Positions 15,805-25,491 of a stretch of 58,274 nucleotides of DNA are shown piece after piece (within the stretch, counting starts at the first letter, position 1; each line of letters starts with the position of its first letter). This DNA comes from Streptomyces sp. Isolate_45 (GTDB lineage Bacteria > Actinomycetota > Actinomycetes > Streptomycetales > Streptomycetaceae): assembly GCF_024721315.2 (NCBI RefSeq), contig NZ_JANFAK020000043.1:1-58274 (forward strand). Reading direction: 5' to 3'. Position numbers and translations under genes: made by a program. The notes beneath the pieces were generated by a model that saw only the letters and a list, made by a program, of their open reading frames with translations, did no database searches and was not told the origin of the DNA.

Positions 15805-17052
15805 GTGAGCCCGCTCGCGAGCTGGGCGCGACGCCACCCGCACGTCGCCGACTGGCTCCGCTGGCTCCTCTCCCTGGTCCTGATCGGCCTCGTCACCGCC
15901 GAAGGCGTCATCCTCGCCCGCCGGCCCAGCCTCCCGCACACCGCCGTCTGGATCTCCGGGATCCTCGTCTGCCTCAGCGCCGCACCCTGGCCCCGGATCC
16001 CCCTCCTGACCCGCGCCTGGTTCGCCGCCGCCACCACCTGGACCGTCACCCTCCTCCTCATCTTCGGCAACCACCCCCTCATCGTCTGGGGCGGCGGCGA
16101 GGCCATCGCCCTGCTCGTCCTCCTCTCCCAGGTCCTGCTCCGCGCGCCCGCCCGTACCGCCGCGGTCCTCGGACCCCTCCTCGGCCTCGGCTGCACGGCC
16201 GTACCCGTCCGGGACACCGACCCCGGCCGCTTCACCCTGCTCTTCTCCGTCCTCGCCGTCGTCGTCGGCGCCTACTCCCTCCTCCTACGACTCCAGTCCG
16301 TCCAACGCGTCCGCGAACTGCGCGCCGTCCGCACCGCCGAACGCCTCGAACTGGCCCGCGAACTCCACGACCTCGTCGCCCACCACGTCACCGGCATCGT
16401 CGTGGAAGCCCGCGCGGCCCGCTTCACCAAGGTCTCCGCCGAACGCGCCGCCGAGATCTTCGGCCGCATCGAAACAGCGGGCGACGAAGCCCTCGGCTCC
16501 ATGCGCCGCCTCGTCAAGGTCCTCCGCGACAACGACACCGACAGCGGCAAGGACGTCGGCGACGACATCGACAACGACGGCGACAACGCCCTGCCGGCGG
16601 CTGGCAAACGCACCGGAGGCGGAGCCGCCGGGCGCGCGGGCGGACCGGGGACGGCCCCCGTCGCCGGCCTCGCCGACATCCGCTCGCTCGCCGAACGCTT
16701 CACCGTCACCGGCCCGCCCGTCGCCCTGTACATCGAGGACGGCCTGGCGACCCGCCTCCCCGGCGACGTCGCCGCCACCGCCCACCGCATCGTCCTCGAA
16801 GCCCTCACCAACATCGGCAAGCACGCCGCCACCGCCACCGCCGTACGCGTCGGCCTGCGCACCGTCCCCGCCGGCCTCGAAGTACGCATCGCCGACGACG
16901 GCGGCCACCCCGCCCGGCTCTCCGACACGGCCCGGGGCGGCGGCTACGGCCTCGTCGGAATGGCCGAACGCGCCGAGGCCCTCGGCGGCTCCCTCACCGC
17001 CGGCCCCGCCCCCGAGGGCGGCTGGCTCGTCACGGCCGTCCTGCCCCTGTGA
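15805..17052 (+). CDS. Two-component sensor histidine kinase (HisKA_3)
   Basis: A 415-aa membrane kinase paired with the response regulator 70 bp upstream. The N-terminal half has about five hydrophobic segments (to about residue 165) and little extracellular sequence. The dimerisation/phosphoacceptor box is ELARELHDLVAHHVTGIVVEA, then a Gly/Asp-rich loop, and an HATPase domain with ALTNIGKHA and IADDGG near the C terminus. This is the NarX/DesK-like subfamily. The signal is unknown. The GTG start at 15805 is the first good candidate in this frame. Confidence 0.9.
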   Translation: MSPLASWARRHPHVADWLRWLLSLVLIGLVTAEGVILARRPSLPHTAVWISGILVCLSAAPWPRIPLLTRAWFAAATTWTVTLLLIFGNHPLIVWGGGEAIALLVLLSQVLLRAPARTAAVLGPLLGLGCTAVPVRDTDPGRFTLLFSVLAVVVGAYSLLLRLQSVQRVRELRAVRTAERLELARELHDLVAHHVTGIVVEARAARFTKVSAERAAEIFGRIETAGDEALGSMRRLVKVLRDNDTDSGKDVGDDIDNDGDNALPAAGKRTGGGAAGRAGGPGTAPVAGLADIRSLAERFTVTGPPVALYIEDGLATRLPGDVAATAHRIVLEALTNIGKHAATATAVRVGLRTVPAGLEVRIADDGGHPARLSDTARGGGYGLVGMAERAEALGGSLTAGPAPEGGWLVTAVLPL

Positions 17053-17151
17053 CCCCACCCCGCCACCGACACCGGCACCGGCCCGGTCATGGCCCACGCT
17101 CCGCCCCGTCTCACGGACCGGCTCCCCGGAAAGACGGTCCCGCACGCCACG

Positions 17152-17157
17152 TATTCT
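17152..17157 (+). promoter_or_regulatory. -10-like element of chorismate mutase gene
   Basis: TATTCT lies 8 nt before the ATG at 17166. No Shine-Dalgarno sequence is present, so the transcript may be leaderless or have a very short leader. Confidence 0.45.
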
Positions 17158-17165
17158 CGGGAACC

Positions 17166-17477
17166 ATGAACAACAGCGATATCGACGAGAACGTCGCCGC
17201 GGAACTGTCCCGCCTGCGCGACAGCATCGACAACATCGACGCGGCCGTCGTGCACATGCTCGCCGAACGCTTCAAATGCACCCAACAGGTCGGCCACCTC
17301 AAGGCACGCCACCAGCTGCCCCCCGCCGACCCCGGCCGCGAGGCCAGCCAGATCGCCCGGCTGCGGCAGCTCGCCGAGAACGCCAAGCTCGACCCGGCCT
17401 TCGCCGAGAAGCTCCTCAACTTCATCATCGCCGAGGTCATCCGCCACCACGAGACGATCGCGGCGGGCGAGGACTGA
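17166..17477 (+). CDS. Chorismate mutase (AroQ type)
   Basis: Converts chorismate to prephenate for Phe/Tyr synthesis. The 103-aa protein is a single-domain AroQ helical enzyme: LSRLRDSIDNIDAAVVHMLAERFKCTQQVGHLKA carries the Arg/Asp/Arg/Lys active-site pattern, and the C-terminal helix contains LLNFIIAEVIRHHE. It has no signal peptide, so it is cytosolic, and is not fused to another domain. It stands alone, with a terminator hairpin just downstream. Confidence 0.9.
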   Translation: MNNSDIDENVAAELSRLRDSIDNIDAAVVHMLAERFKCTQQVGHLKARHQLPPADPGREASQIARLRQLAENAKLDPAFAEKLLNFIIAEVIRHHETIAAGED

Positions 17478-17484
17478 GCCCCGC

Positions 17485-17510
17485 GGCGGGCGCCGAGGAA
17501 GGCGCCCGCC
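17485..17510. terminator. Chorismate mutase terminator
   Basis: GGCGGGCGCC-GAGGAA-GGCGCCCGCC is a perfect 10-bp stem starting 8 bp after the stop codon. Confidence 0.7.
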
Positions 17511-17590
17511 ACCCACCGCCCCCGGCCGACGCCGACGCCACCCACCGATACCCCCTGGGTCCGGGCGCTCCCTTCGGGCAGCATGGCCCC

Positions 17591-20095
17591 ATGTCCGCAC
17601 TGACGCGCAACGAAGCGCAGCTCCGAGCCCAGCTCCTCGACGTCCACCACTACGCCGTCACCCTCGACCTCACCACCGGTGACGACACCTTCGACTCCAC
17701 CACCGTCATCCGCTTCGCGGCCCGCGCCGCCGGAGACACCTTCGTGGAACTGAAACCGGACGAACTGCGCTCCGCCACGCTCGACGGCCGGCCCCTCGAC
17801 ACCGCCGCCCTCACCGACAACCGCCTCCCGCTCGTCGGCCTCACCGAAGGCGACCACGAGCTGCGCGTCGACGCCCGCATGCGCTACTCCCGCACCGGCG
17901 AGGGCCTGCACCGCTTCACCGACCCCGCGGACGGGGAAACGTACGTCTACTCCCAAATGTTCATGGACGACGTCCAACGCGTCTTCCCGGCCTTCGACCA
18001 GCCCGACCTCAAGGCCGTCTTCGCGTTCACCGTCACCGCCCCCGCCCACTGGACCGTCCTCGCCAACGGCATCACCACCCGCACCGGCGACCGCGACACC
18101 GACGGCGCCGGCATCTGGCGGTCCGCCCCCACCCCCGTCATCTCCACCTACCTCGCCGCCGTCGCCGGCGGCCCCTGGCACAGCATCACCACCGAACACG
18201 CCGGACTCCCCTTCGGCATCCACTGCCGCAAGTCCCTCGCCCCCCACCTCGACGCCGACGCCGAAGAGATCCTCTCCGTCACCACCGACTGCTTCGACCG
18301 CTACCACGAGAAGTTCGCCGAGCCCTACCCCTTCGACTCCTACGACCAGGCCTTCGTCCCCGAATTCAACGCCGGCGCCATGGAGAACCCCGGCCTCGTC
18401 ACCTTCCGCGACGAGTTCGTCTTCCGCTCCGCCGTCACCGACACCGAACGCCAGAGCCGCGCCATGGTCATCGCCCACGAGATGGCCCACATGTGGTTCG
18501 GCGACCTCGTCACCCTCGCCTGGTTCGACGACATCTGGCTCAACGAGTCCTTCGCCGAGTACATGGGCTACCAGACCCTCACCGAAGCCACCCGCTTCAC
18601 CGGCACCTGGACCGAATTCGGCATGGTCCGCAAGCCCTGGGGCTACGACGCCGACCAACGCCCCTCCACCCACCCCGTCGCCCCCGCCCCCGAGGACGTC
18701 CCGGACACCGCCTCCGCCCTCCTCAACTTCGACGGCATCTCCTACGCCAAGGGCGCCTCCGCCCTGCGCCAACTCGTCGCCTGGCTCGGCGAGAAGGACT
18801 TCCTGGCCGGCATCAACACCCACTTCGCCCGCCACAAGTTCGCCAACGCCTCCCTCGCCGACTTCGTCGACTCCCTCGCCACCCACACCGACCGCGACGT
18901 CCACGCCTGGGCCCAGGTCTGGCTCCGCACCACCGGCGTCGACACCCTCACCCCCCGCATCGAGGAGAGCCCCGGCGGCTGGACCCTCACCGTCGACCAC
19001 AACGGCAGCCGCCCCCATCACATCACCGCCGGCACCTACCACAGGGCCCCCGACGGCCTCCTGGAACGCGGCGAACTCCTCGGCATCGACGTCCCCTCCG
19101 ACGAGGTCCTCTCCGGCAGCGGCCGCCGCCCCGACCTCCTCGTCCTCAACGACGGCGACCTCGGCTACACCAAGATCCGCCTCGACGAACTCTCCCTGGA
19201 AACCGCCCTGCGCGGCCTCTCCAACCTCCCCGACCCCCTCACCCGCGCCGTCGTCTGGGGCTCCCTGCGCGACATGGTCCGCGACGGCGAACTCGAACCC
19301 GGCGCCTACCTCACCACCGCCGACGCCCACCTGCCCGACGAGAGCGACCTCGCCATCGTCCAGGGCGTCCTCGGCTTCGCCCGCACCCACATCGCCGACC
19401 GCTACCTCGCCCCCACCGAACGCGGCGCCGCCCTCACCCTCATCACCTCCCTCACCCGCGACCTGCTCCGCCGCACCGAGGACGGCGACGAACCCGGCCT
19501 GCGTCTCGCCGCCGTACGCGTCCTCATCGACAGCGCCACCCAGCCCGACACCCTCGCCGGCTGGCTCGCCGACGGAACCGTCCCCGGCGGCCCCGAACTC
19601 GACCCCGAACTGCGCTGGCGCGTCCTCGCCCGCCTCAGCGTCCTCGGCGCCGCCGACGAGGACACCATCGACGCCGCCCTCGCCGCCGACCCCAGCGCCA
19701 CCGGCAGCGAAGGCGCCGCCCGCTGCCGCGCCGCCCTGCCCACCCCCGAGGCCAAGGCCGCCGCCTGGCAGCGCCTCTTCCACGACGACACCCTCTCCAA
19801 CTACCTCTTCACCGCCACCGCCCAAGGCTTCTGGCAGCCCGAACAGGCCGACCTCGTACAGGACTACGTCCCCCGCTACTACCCCGAAGCCGTCGCACTC
19901 GGAGCCCGCCGCGGCCCCGCCATCGCCGAAGCCGCGGGCCGCTGGGCCTTCCCGGCGCACGCCATCGACGAAGCCAACCTCCGGGCCGGACACACCTGCC
20001 TCGACGACCCCGACCTCATCCCGCTGCTGCGCCGCAAGCTCGTCGACCAGCTCGACGACCTCGCCCGAGCCCTCCGCATCCGCACCACCACCTGA
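17591..20095 (+). CDS. pepN: Aminopeptidase N (M1 family)
   Basis: Zinc aminopeptidase that trims N-terminal residues from cytosolic peptides. The 834-aa protein has the M1 exopeptidase motif GAMEN, the zinc site H296EMAH with the third ligand in WLNESFAEY, and a helical ERAP1-like C-terminal domain. Length agrees with actinobacterial PepN. The ATG at 17591 starts directly before the N-terminal beta domain. Codons end overwhelmingly in C. It stands alone between two terminator hairpins. Confidence 0.93.
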   Translation: MSALTRNEAQLRAQLLDVHHYAVTLDLTTGDDTFDSTTVIRFAARAAGDTFVELKPDELRSATLDGRPLDTAALTDNRLPLVGLTEGDHELRVDARMRYSRTGEGLHRFTDPADGETYVYSQMFMDDVQRVFPAFDQPDLKAVFAFTVTAPAHWTVLANGITTRTGDRDTDGAGIWRSAPTPVISTYLAAVAGGPWHSITTEHAGLPFGIHCRKSLAPHLDADAEEILSVTTDCFDRYHEKFAEPYPFDSYDQAFVPEFNAGAMENPGLVTFRDEFVFRSAVTDTERQSRAMVIAHEMAHMWFGDLVTLAWFDDIWLNESFAEYMGYQTLTEATRFTGTWTEFGMVRKPWGYDADQRPSTHPVAPAPEDVPDTASALLNFDGISYAKGASALRQLVAWLGEKDFLAGINTHFARHKFANASLADFVDSLATHTDRDVHAWAQVWLRTTGVDTLTPRIEESPGGWTLTVDHNGSRPHHITAGTYHRAPDGLLERGELLGIDVPSDEVLSGSGRRPDLLVLNDGDLGYTKIRLDELSLETALRGLSNLPDPLTRAVVWGSLRDMVRDGELEPGAYLTTADAHLPDESDLAIVQGVLGFARTHIADRYLAPTERGAALTLITSLTRDLLRRTEDGDEPGLRLAAVRVLIDSATQPDTLAGWLADGTVPGGPELDPELRWRVLARLSVLGAADEDTIDAALAADPSATGSEGAARCRAALPTPEAKAAAWQRLFHDDTLSNYLFTATAQGFWQPEQADLVQDYVPRYYPEAVALGARRGPAIAEAAGRWAFPAHAIDEANLRAGHTCLDDPDLIPLLRRKLVDQLDDLARALRIRTTT

Positions 20096-20101
20096 CCCAC
20101 C

Positions 20102-20136
20102 CCGCCGGACGCCGCCCCCAGGGCAGCGTCCGGCGG
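20102..20136. terminator. pepN terminator
   Basis: A perfect 11-bp stem (arms 20102-20112 and 20126-20136) with an additional inner 4-bp GCCC/GGGC pairing, starting 6 bp after the pepN stop. Confidence 0.7.
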
Positions 20137-20164
20137 ACACCCGCCGCAGAACCCCGTCCCCGAG

Positions 20165-20567
<403 letters not shown>

Positions 20568-20766
20568 GCCCTGGCGCCGGAGGCGGCCCCCGGCCTGCGG
20601 CCCCCGGCCCCCGACCTGCGGCCCCGGGTTCCTCCGCAGCCGTTCGATCGAACGCCCGGCCGACACCACCGGACCGGACAAACCCCGGCGGTTACCCCAT
20701 TCGGGTCTGATCGTTGTATCGGGCGAGGACCACGCTGTCCCCGCCCAGCCGCGTGAAGGACCCCCG

Positions 20767-22167
20767 ATGACCGAGCCGCCCCGCACCCCGACGCCCCCAC
20801 CGCCGGCCCTCGCCGGCGGCCCCGGCGGACCCGACGCCCTGCGGCCCCTCATCGACACCGTCCTCACCGCCCTGCGCACCGGAACCCGCGAACGCGGCGG
20901 CCCCCTCCCCGCCGGCGGCCCCGACACCGTCACCGCACGCGTCCGCACCGCACTCGGCGACGTACTCCCCACCCACGGAACCGGCGACCACGAAGCCCTC
21001 CGCACCCTCGTCCACACCCTCGCCGCCGGCGCCGCCGACCCGGCCCACCCCCTGTGCGCCGCCCACCTGCACTGCCCGCCGCTCGCCGTCGCCACCGCCG
21101 CCGACCTCGCCGCGAGCGCCCTCAACCCCTCCCTCGACTCCTGGGACCAGGCCCCCGCCGCCTCCACCATCGAAGCCGAACTCACCCGCACCCTCGCCGC
21201 CGAGTTCTACGACACCCCCCACCCCGACGCCCTCCTCACCACCGGCGGCACCGAAGCCAACCAACTGGCCCTCCTCCTCGCCCGCGAACGCCACGGCCCC
21301 CACCTCACCGTCCTCCACGGAGCCAACGCCCACCACTCCGTACCCCGCGCCGCCTGGCTCCTCGGCCTGCCCACCGCCACCGCCCTGCCCACCCCCACCG
21401 GCACCCTCGACCCGGCCACCCTCGCCGAAGCCCTCGCCCGCACCACCGGCCCGGTACTCGTCACCGCCACCGCCGGCACCACCGACGCCGGACTCGTCGA
21501 CCCCCTCCACGCCCTCGCCGACCTCTGCGACCACCACGGCGCCGACCTCCACATCGACGCCGCCTACGGCGGCCCCTTCGCCCTCAGCCCCCGCCACCGC
21601 CACACCGTCGACGGCCTCACCCGCGGCCGATCCCTCACCGTCGACCTCCACAAACTCGGCTGGCAGCCCGTCGCCGCCGGACTCCTCGTCGTCCCCGACC
21701 GCGCACTGCTCACCCCCCTCGCCCACCAGGCCGACTACCTCAACGCCACCGACGACACCGAAGCCGGCCTCCCCGACCTCCTCGGCCGCTCCCTGCGCAC
21801 CACCCGCCGCCCCGACGCCTTCAAGATCGCCGTCACCCTGCGCTCACTCGGCCGCGACGGCCTCGCCGACCTCATCGACCGCACCACCACCGCAGCCCAC
21901 CACCTCGCCGGACTCCTCGACGCACACCCCCGCTTCGAACTCCACGCACCCCCCACCCTCACCACCGTCCTCTTCCGGCCCACCCCCACGGACGACGACC
22001 ACCTCGCAACCCTGCGCCGAACCCTCCTCCACGACGGCACCGCCGTCCTCGGCCGCGCCACCGCCGACGGCCGACTGTGGCTCAAAGCCACCCTCCTCAA
22101 CCCCCACACCACGGCACAGGACCTGGAAACCCTCGTCACCCTCCTGGAAGGCAGGACCCACCGATGA
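20767..22167 (+). CDS. PLP-dependent amino acid decarboxylase (DesA/DDC-like, group II)
   Basis: A 466-aa fold-type I PLP enzyme of the group II decarboxylase family, which includes DesA (lysine to cadaverine) and L-2,4-diaminobutyrate decarboxylase. Seen: LNPSLDSWDQAP, TTGGTEANQLALLLARE, HIDAAYGG and the Schiff-base Lys296 in VDLHKLGWQP. The first about 20 residues are Pro-rich. The ATG follows AAGGA at good spacing. The next gene, a diamine/lysine N-hydroxylase, overlaps its stop (ATGA), so the pair should make an N-hydroxylated amine. The substrate cannot be fixed from sequence. Confidence 0.88.
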   Translation: MTEPPRTPTPPPPALAGGPGGPDALRPLIDTVLTALRTGTRERGGPLPAGGPDTVTARVRTALGDVLPTHGTGDHEALRTLVHTLAAGAADPAHPLCAAHLHCPPLAVATAADLAASALNPSLDSWDQAPAASTIEAELTRTLAAEFYDTPHPDALLTTGGTEANQLALLLARERHGPHLTVLHGANAHHSVPRAAWLLGLPTATALPTPTGTLDPATLAEALARTTGPVLVTATAGTTDAGLVDPLHALADLCDHHGADLHIDAAYGGPFALSPRHRHTVDGLTRGRSLTVDLHKLGWQPVAAGLLVVPDRALLTPLAHQADYLNATDDTEAGLPDLLGRSLRTTRRPDAFKIAVTLRSLGRDGLADLIDRTTTAAHHLAGLLDAHPRFELHAPPTLTTVLFRPTPTDDDHLATLRRTLLHDGTAVLGRATADGRLWLKATLLNPHTTAQDLETLVTLLEGRTHR

Positions 22168-23573
22168 CCGCCCCACTCGACGCCCCCCACGACCTCGTCG
22201 GAATCGGAATCGGCCCGTTCAACCTCTCACTGGCCGCCCTCGCCCACGGCCTCCCCCAACAAGGCATCGGCCCCCTCGCCACCGCCTTCTACGACCAACG
22301 CCGCGACTTCCGCTGGCACCCCGGCCTCCTCATCGACGGCGCCACCCTCCAAGTCCCCTTCCTCGCCGACCTCGTCACCCTCGCCGACCCGACCAGCCCC
22401 TGGACCTTCCTCAACTACCTCAAACACAAGGAACGGCTCTTCCCCTTCTACTTCGCCGAGCAGTTCCACATCCAACGCGCCGAATACGACGCCTACTGCC
22501 GCTGGGTCGCCGGCCGCCTCCCCGGACTCCACTTCGGCCACCAGGTCGACGCCGTCCGCTGGAACCCCGAACGCGACCTCTTCGAAGTCGACTACACCCG
22601 GATCGACCCCGACGGCGAAGCCGAAGCCCTCGGCCGCGCCTACACCCGCAACCTCGCCCTCGGCATCGGAACCGCCCCCCACGTCCCCGAACCCCTGCGC
22701 CCCCTCGCCGAAGCACCCACCGTCCCCGTCATCCACTCCGCCGAATACCTCGACAACCGCCAACGCATCCTCGGCGCCGCACACGTCACCGTCATCGGAT
22801 CGGGCCAATCCGGCGCCGAAGTCTTCCTCGACCTGCTCCGCAGCCGCCCCACCGGCCGCGAAGGCCTCAGCTGGCTCGCCCGCACCCCCTCCTTCGCCCC
22901 GATGGAGTACTCCAAACTCGGCCTCGAACACTTCACCCCCGACTACACCCGCTACTTCCACGCCCTCCCCGAACCCGTCCGCGACCAACTCGTCCCCGCC
23001 CAATGGCAACTCCACAAGGGCATCGACGCCGCCACCATCGCCGCCATCCACGACGAGCTCTACCGCCGCACCCTCGACGGAGGCTGGCCCGACGCCGTCC
23101 TCACCCCCGGCGTCAACGTCCGCACCGCCGGCCGCGTCGCCACCACCAAAATCGAACTCCACCTCGAACACACCCAGCAGGGCACCCGCTCCCGCCTCAC
23201 CACCGACGCCGTCGTCCTCGCCACCGGCTACCGCGAACGCCCCCTCACCCGCATCCTCGCCGGCCTCGACCCCTACCTCCGCAAGGACTCCTCCGGCCGC
23301 CCCCGCATCGACGACCGCCACCGCATGATCCTCGACCCCTCCGTCACCGGCAGCGTCTTCGTCCAGAACGGCGAACGCCACACCCACGGCGTCGGAGCCC
23401 CCGACCTCGGCCTCGCCGCCTGGCGCAGCGCCGCCATCCTCAACACCCTCACCGACAAGGAGCCCTACCCCCAGCCCCACCGCACCGCCTTCACCACCTT
23501 CGGCCTCGAACAGCGGGAGCACACCCGCCCCCACCCCGCAGGCGAGCTGCTCCCGCTCGTCGAACACCCCTGA
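22164..23573 (+). CDS. Lysine/ornithine/diamine N-hydroxylase (DesB/IucD family)
   Basis: A 469-aa flavin N-monooxygenase that would hydroxylate a terminal amine, making a precursor of hydroxamate siderophores. The FAD motif is GIGIGPFNLSL (about residues 11-21), the NADPH-binding motif TVIGSGQSGAE is mid-protein, and the C-terminal ATGYRERPL is typical of the IucD/PvdA/DesB family. Translationally coupled to the decarboxylase (4-bp overlap). No acyltransferase or NIS synthetase follows; the next gene is convergent and unrelated, so the pair is orphaned in this window. Confidence 0.9.
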   Translation: MTAPLDAPHDLVGIGIGPFNLSLAALAHGLPQQGIGPLATAFYDQRRDFRWHPGLLIDGATLQVPFLADLVTLADPTSPWTFLNYLKHKERLFPFYFAEQFHIQRAEYDAYCRWVAGRLPGLHFGHQVDAVRWNPERDLFEVDYTRIDPDGEAEALGRAYTRNLALGIGTAPHVPEPLRPLAEAPTVPVIHSAEYLDNRQRILGAAHVTVIGSGQSGAEVFLDLLRSRPTGREGLSWLARTPSFAPMEYSKLGLEHFTPDYTRYFHALPEPVRDQLVPAQWQLHKGIDAATIAAIHDELYRRTLDGGWPDAVLTPGVNVRTAGRVATTKIELHLEHTQQGTRSRLTTDAVVLATGYRERPLTRILAGLDPYLRKDSSGRPRIDDRHRMILDPSVTGSVFVQNGERHTHGVGAPDLGLAAWRSAAILNTLTDKEPYPQPHRTAFTTFGLEQREHTRPHPAGELLPLVEHP

Positions 23574-23594
23574 CCCCCCCGAACGGCGGCCCCG

Positions 23595-25403
23595 CTAGAA
23601 GACCGGCACCCCGGCCCGCGTCAGCCGCCAATCCACCGAGGCGAACCCCGACGGATCCACCGTCCCCTTCGCCCTCACCCACTGGACGATCGTGTTACGG
23701 ATCTCGTCCGAATCCGCCCACAACTGCCTGGCCTGCGGAACATGCGGGAAGTTACCCCCACCCGAGGCCCGGTAGTTGTTCACCGCCAACACGAACCGCC
23801 CCGCCGGATCCACCGGCTTCCCCGCGAACGACAACCCCACGATCCGCGACCCCACCGGCTGCGCCACGTCGATCTCGTACGCCAACCCGTACACCGCGTC
23901 GTAGTTGTAGTCCGGAATCCCCTCCGCGTTCGTCAACGCCGCCGGATCAACCGGCGCACCCGGCGCCGTCCGCACGTAATACCGCGCCGAATACTCCAGG
24001 TAGTCCTTCAACTGCGCACCCGTCAGCAGCCGCGCCTCCAGCGTGTTCTCGAACGGGTACAACCCCGCCGCGTCCCGGATCGTCACCTGACCCGCCGGTA
24101 TCGACGCCGTCCGCGAGAAACACGACGCCTGCGACACCACCGGCAACGCCGCCCACTCGGTACCCGACAACGCCGCCCGCACCGTCTCCGCCTGCACGTG
24201 GTTGATCAGATCGATCACCGGCACGTCCTTCACCGGCCCCTCGGCCGTCGACATCGCCCGCGTCGACGTACCGATCACCTGGTTGACGTACGCCACCACC
24301 TTGCGGTGCTCGTCCGACAACAACCGCGTGATCTTCGAATCCTCCTCCACGGCATTGGAGTTCAACACCTTCGCCGCGACCTTCGACACCGACCAGCAGC
24401 CCCGCTCCCACACCAACTCGAAGTCGAACAGCGTCAACCGCTGCCCCCACTTCAGCGGCTCCGACAACACCACGTCCTTGCCCGTCGCCCGGTTCTTCAC
24501 CCGGTACTCCGCGATCTCCGTGTGCGCGTGCCCCACCAGGATCGCGTCGATCCCCGGCACCTGCTCCGCCACCAGACCCGCCGCGTTCTCCACGTGCGGC
24601 AACTGGTCCCCGTAGCTCGACGTACCGCTCGACCCCGAATGCGCCGACACGATCACCACATCGGCACCCATCGACCGAAGCCGCGGCACGTACTTCGCCG
24701 CCTGCTCCTCCAGCCCCGGGAACGTCATCTTCCCCTGCACGTGCGCCTTGTCCCAGATCGCGATCCCCGGGTTCGTGAGCCCCAGCACCGCCACCTTCAC
24801 GTCCCGCCCGAACGGCGTCCGCAACCGGTGCATGCTGTACGGCGCGAACGCCGGCCGGAGCGTCCTCGCGTCCAGCGCGTTCGCCCCCAACAACGGGAAG
24901 TCGCACTGCTCCTCGAACTTCCGCAACACCGGAATCCCGTAATTGAACTCGTGGTTCCCCAGCGCCGCCGCGTCGTACCCGATCGCGTTCATCGCCTGCG
25001 CCATCGGATGCACCGGCCCGCGCCGCGCCGTGATCGGATCCACCTTCGCGTAGTAGTACGAAAGCTGCGTCCCCTGGATCGTGTCACCGGCATCGATCAG
25101 CAGCGTGTTCCGACGCCCCTTCTCCGCCCGCACCCGATCCACCAACGTCGAGATCTTCGCCAGACCCACATCGTTGTGCGCCTTGTCGTCGAACTCCCTG
25201 TCCGTGAAGTAGTCCCAGTTGAAGACGTTCCCGTGCAGATCCGTCGTCCCCATCACCGTGAACGCGTACGTCCGCGGCCCCTTCCCCTTCACGTCCCCGT
25301 GCTCCTGCGCGGCGGCGGCCGGAGTGCTCGTGGCCCCCGCCAACGCCACGGCCGCACCCGTCGCGGCCGAAGCCCCCATGAACTTCCTACGGTCGAACGT
25401 CAT
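23595..25403 (-). CDS. Tat-exported 5'-nucleotidase / 2',3'-cyclic phosphodiesterase
   Basis: A 602-aa extracellular nucleotidase of the UshA/CpdB family. The N terminus DRRKFMGASAATG is a twin-arginine signal, cleaved near TPAAAAQ. The metallophosphatase domain has GTTDLHGNVFNWD, GNHEFNYG, VSAHSG and GHAHTE metal-site motifs. The 5'-nucleotidase C-terminal substrate domain follows from about residue 370. It should release phosphate and nucleosides from nucleotides. The ATG at 25403 has a GAGGGAGA Shine-Dalgarno sequence. Codons end mainly in G, unlike its plus-strand neighbours, which end in C. Confidence 0.92.
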   Translation of the reverse strand: MTFDRRKFMGASAATGAAVALAGATSTPAAAAQEHGDVKGKGPRTYAFTVMGTTDLHGNVFNWDYFTDREFDDKAHNDVGLAKISTLVDRVRAEKGRRNTLLIDAGDTIQGTQLSYYYAKVDPITARRGPVHPMAQAMNAIGYDAAALGNHEFNYGIPVLRKFEEQCDFPLLGANALDARTLRPAFAPYSMHRLRTPFGRDVKVAVLGLTNPGIAIWDKAHVQGKMTFPGLEEQAAKYVPRLRSMGADVVIVSAHSGSSGTSSYGDQLPHVENAAGLVAEQVPGIDAILVGHAHTEIAEYRVKNRATGKDVVLSEPLKWGQRLTLFDFELVWERGCWSVSKVAAKVLNSNAVEEDSKITRLLSDEHRKVVAYVNQVIGTSTRAMSTAEGPVKDVPVIDLINHVQAETVRAALSGTEWAALPVVSQASCFSRTASIPAGQVTIRDAAGLYPFENTLEARLLTGAQLKDYLEYSARYYVRTAPGAPVDPAALTNAEGIPDYNYDAVYGLAYEIDVAQPVGSRIVGLSFAGKPVDPAGRFVLAVNNYRASGGGNFPHVPQARQLWADSDEIRNTIVQWVRAKGTVDPSGFASVDWRLTRAGVPVF

Positions 25404-25491
25404 GCCATCTCCCTCGTGAGGCCCTGAACAACGCGCGTAGATTCTGACCCACCAGTAACAAGCCGCAACACCCCCACCAGGTTTCGATCCG

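Noticed and set aside
20568..20766. Iron box expected for a desA-like promoter
   Set aside because: No sequence resembling TTAGGTTAGGCTAACCTAA was found; regulation by a DmdR/DtxR protein is therefore not claimed.
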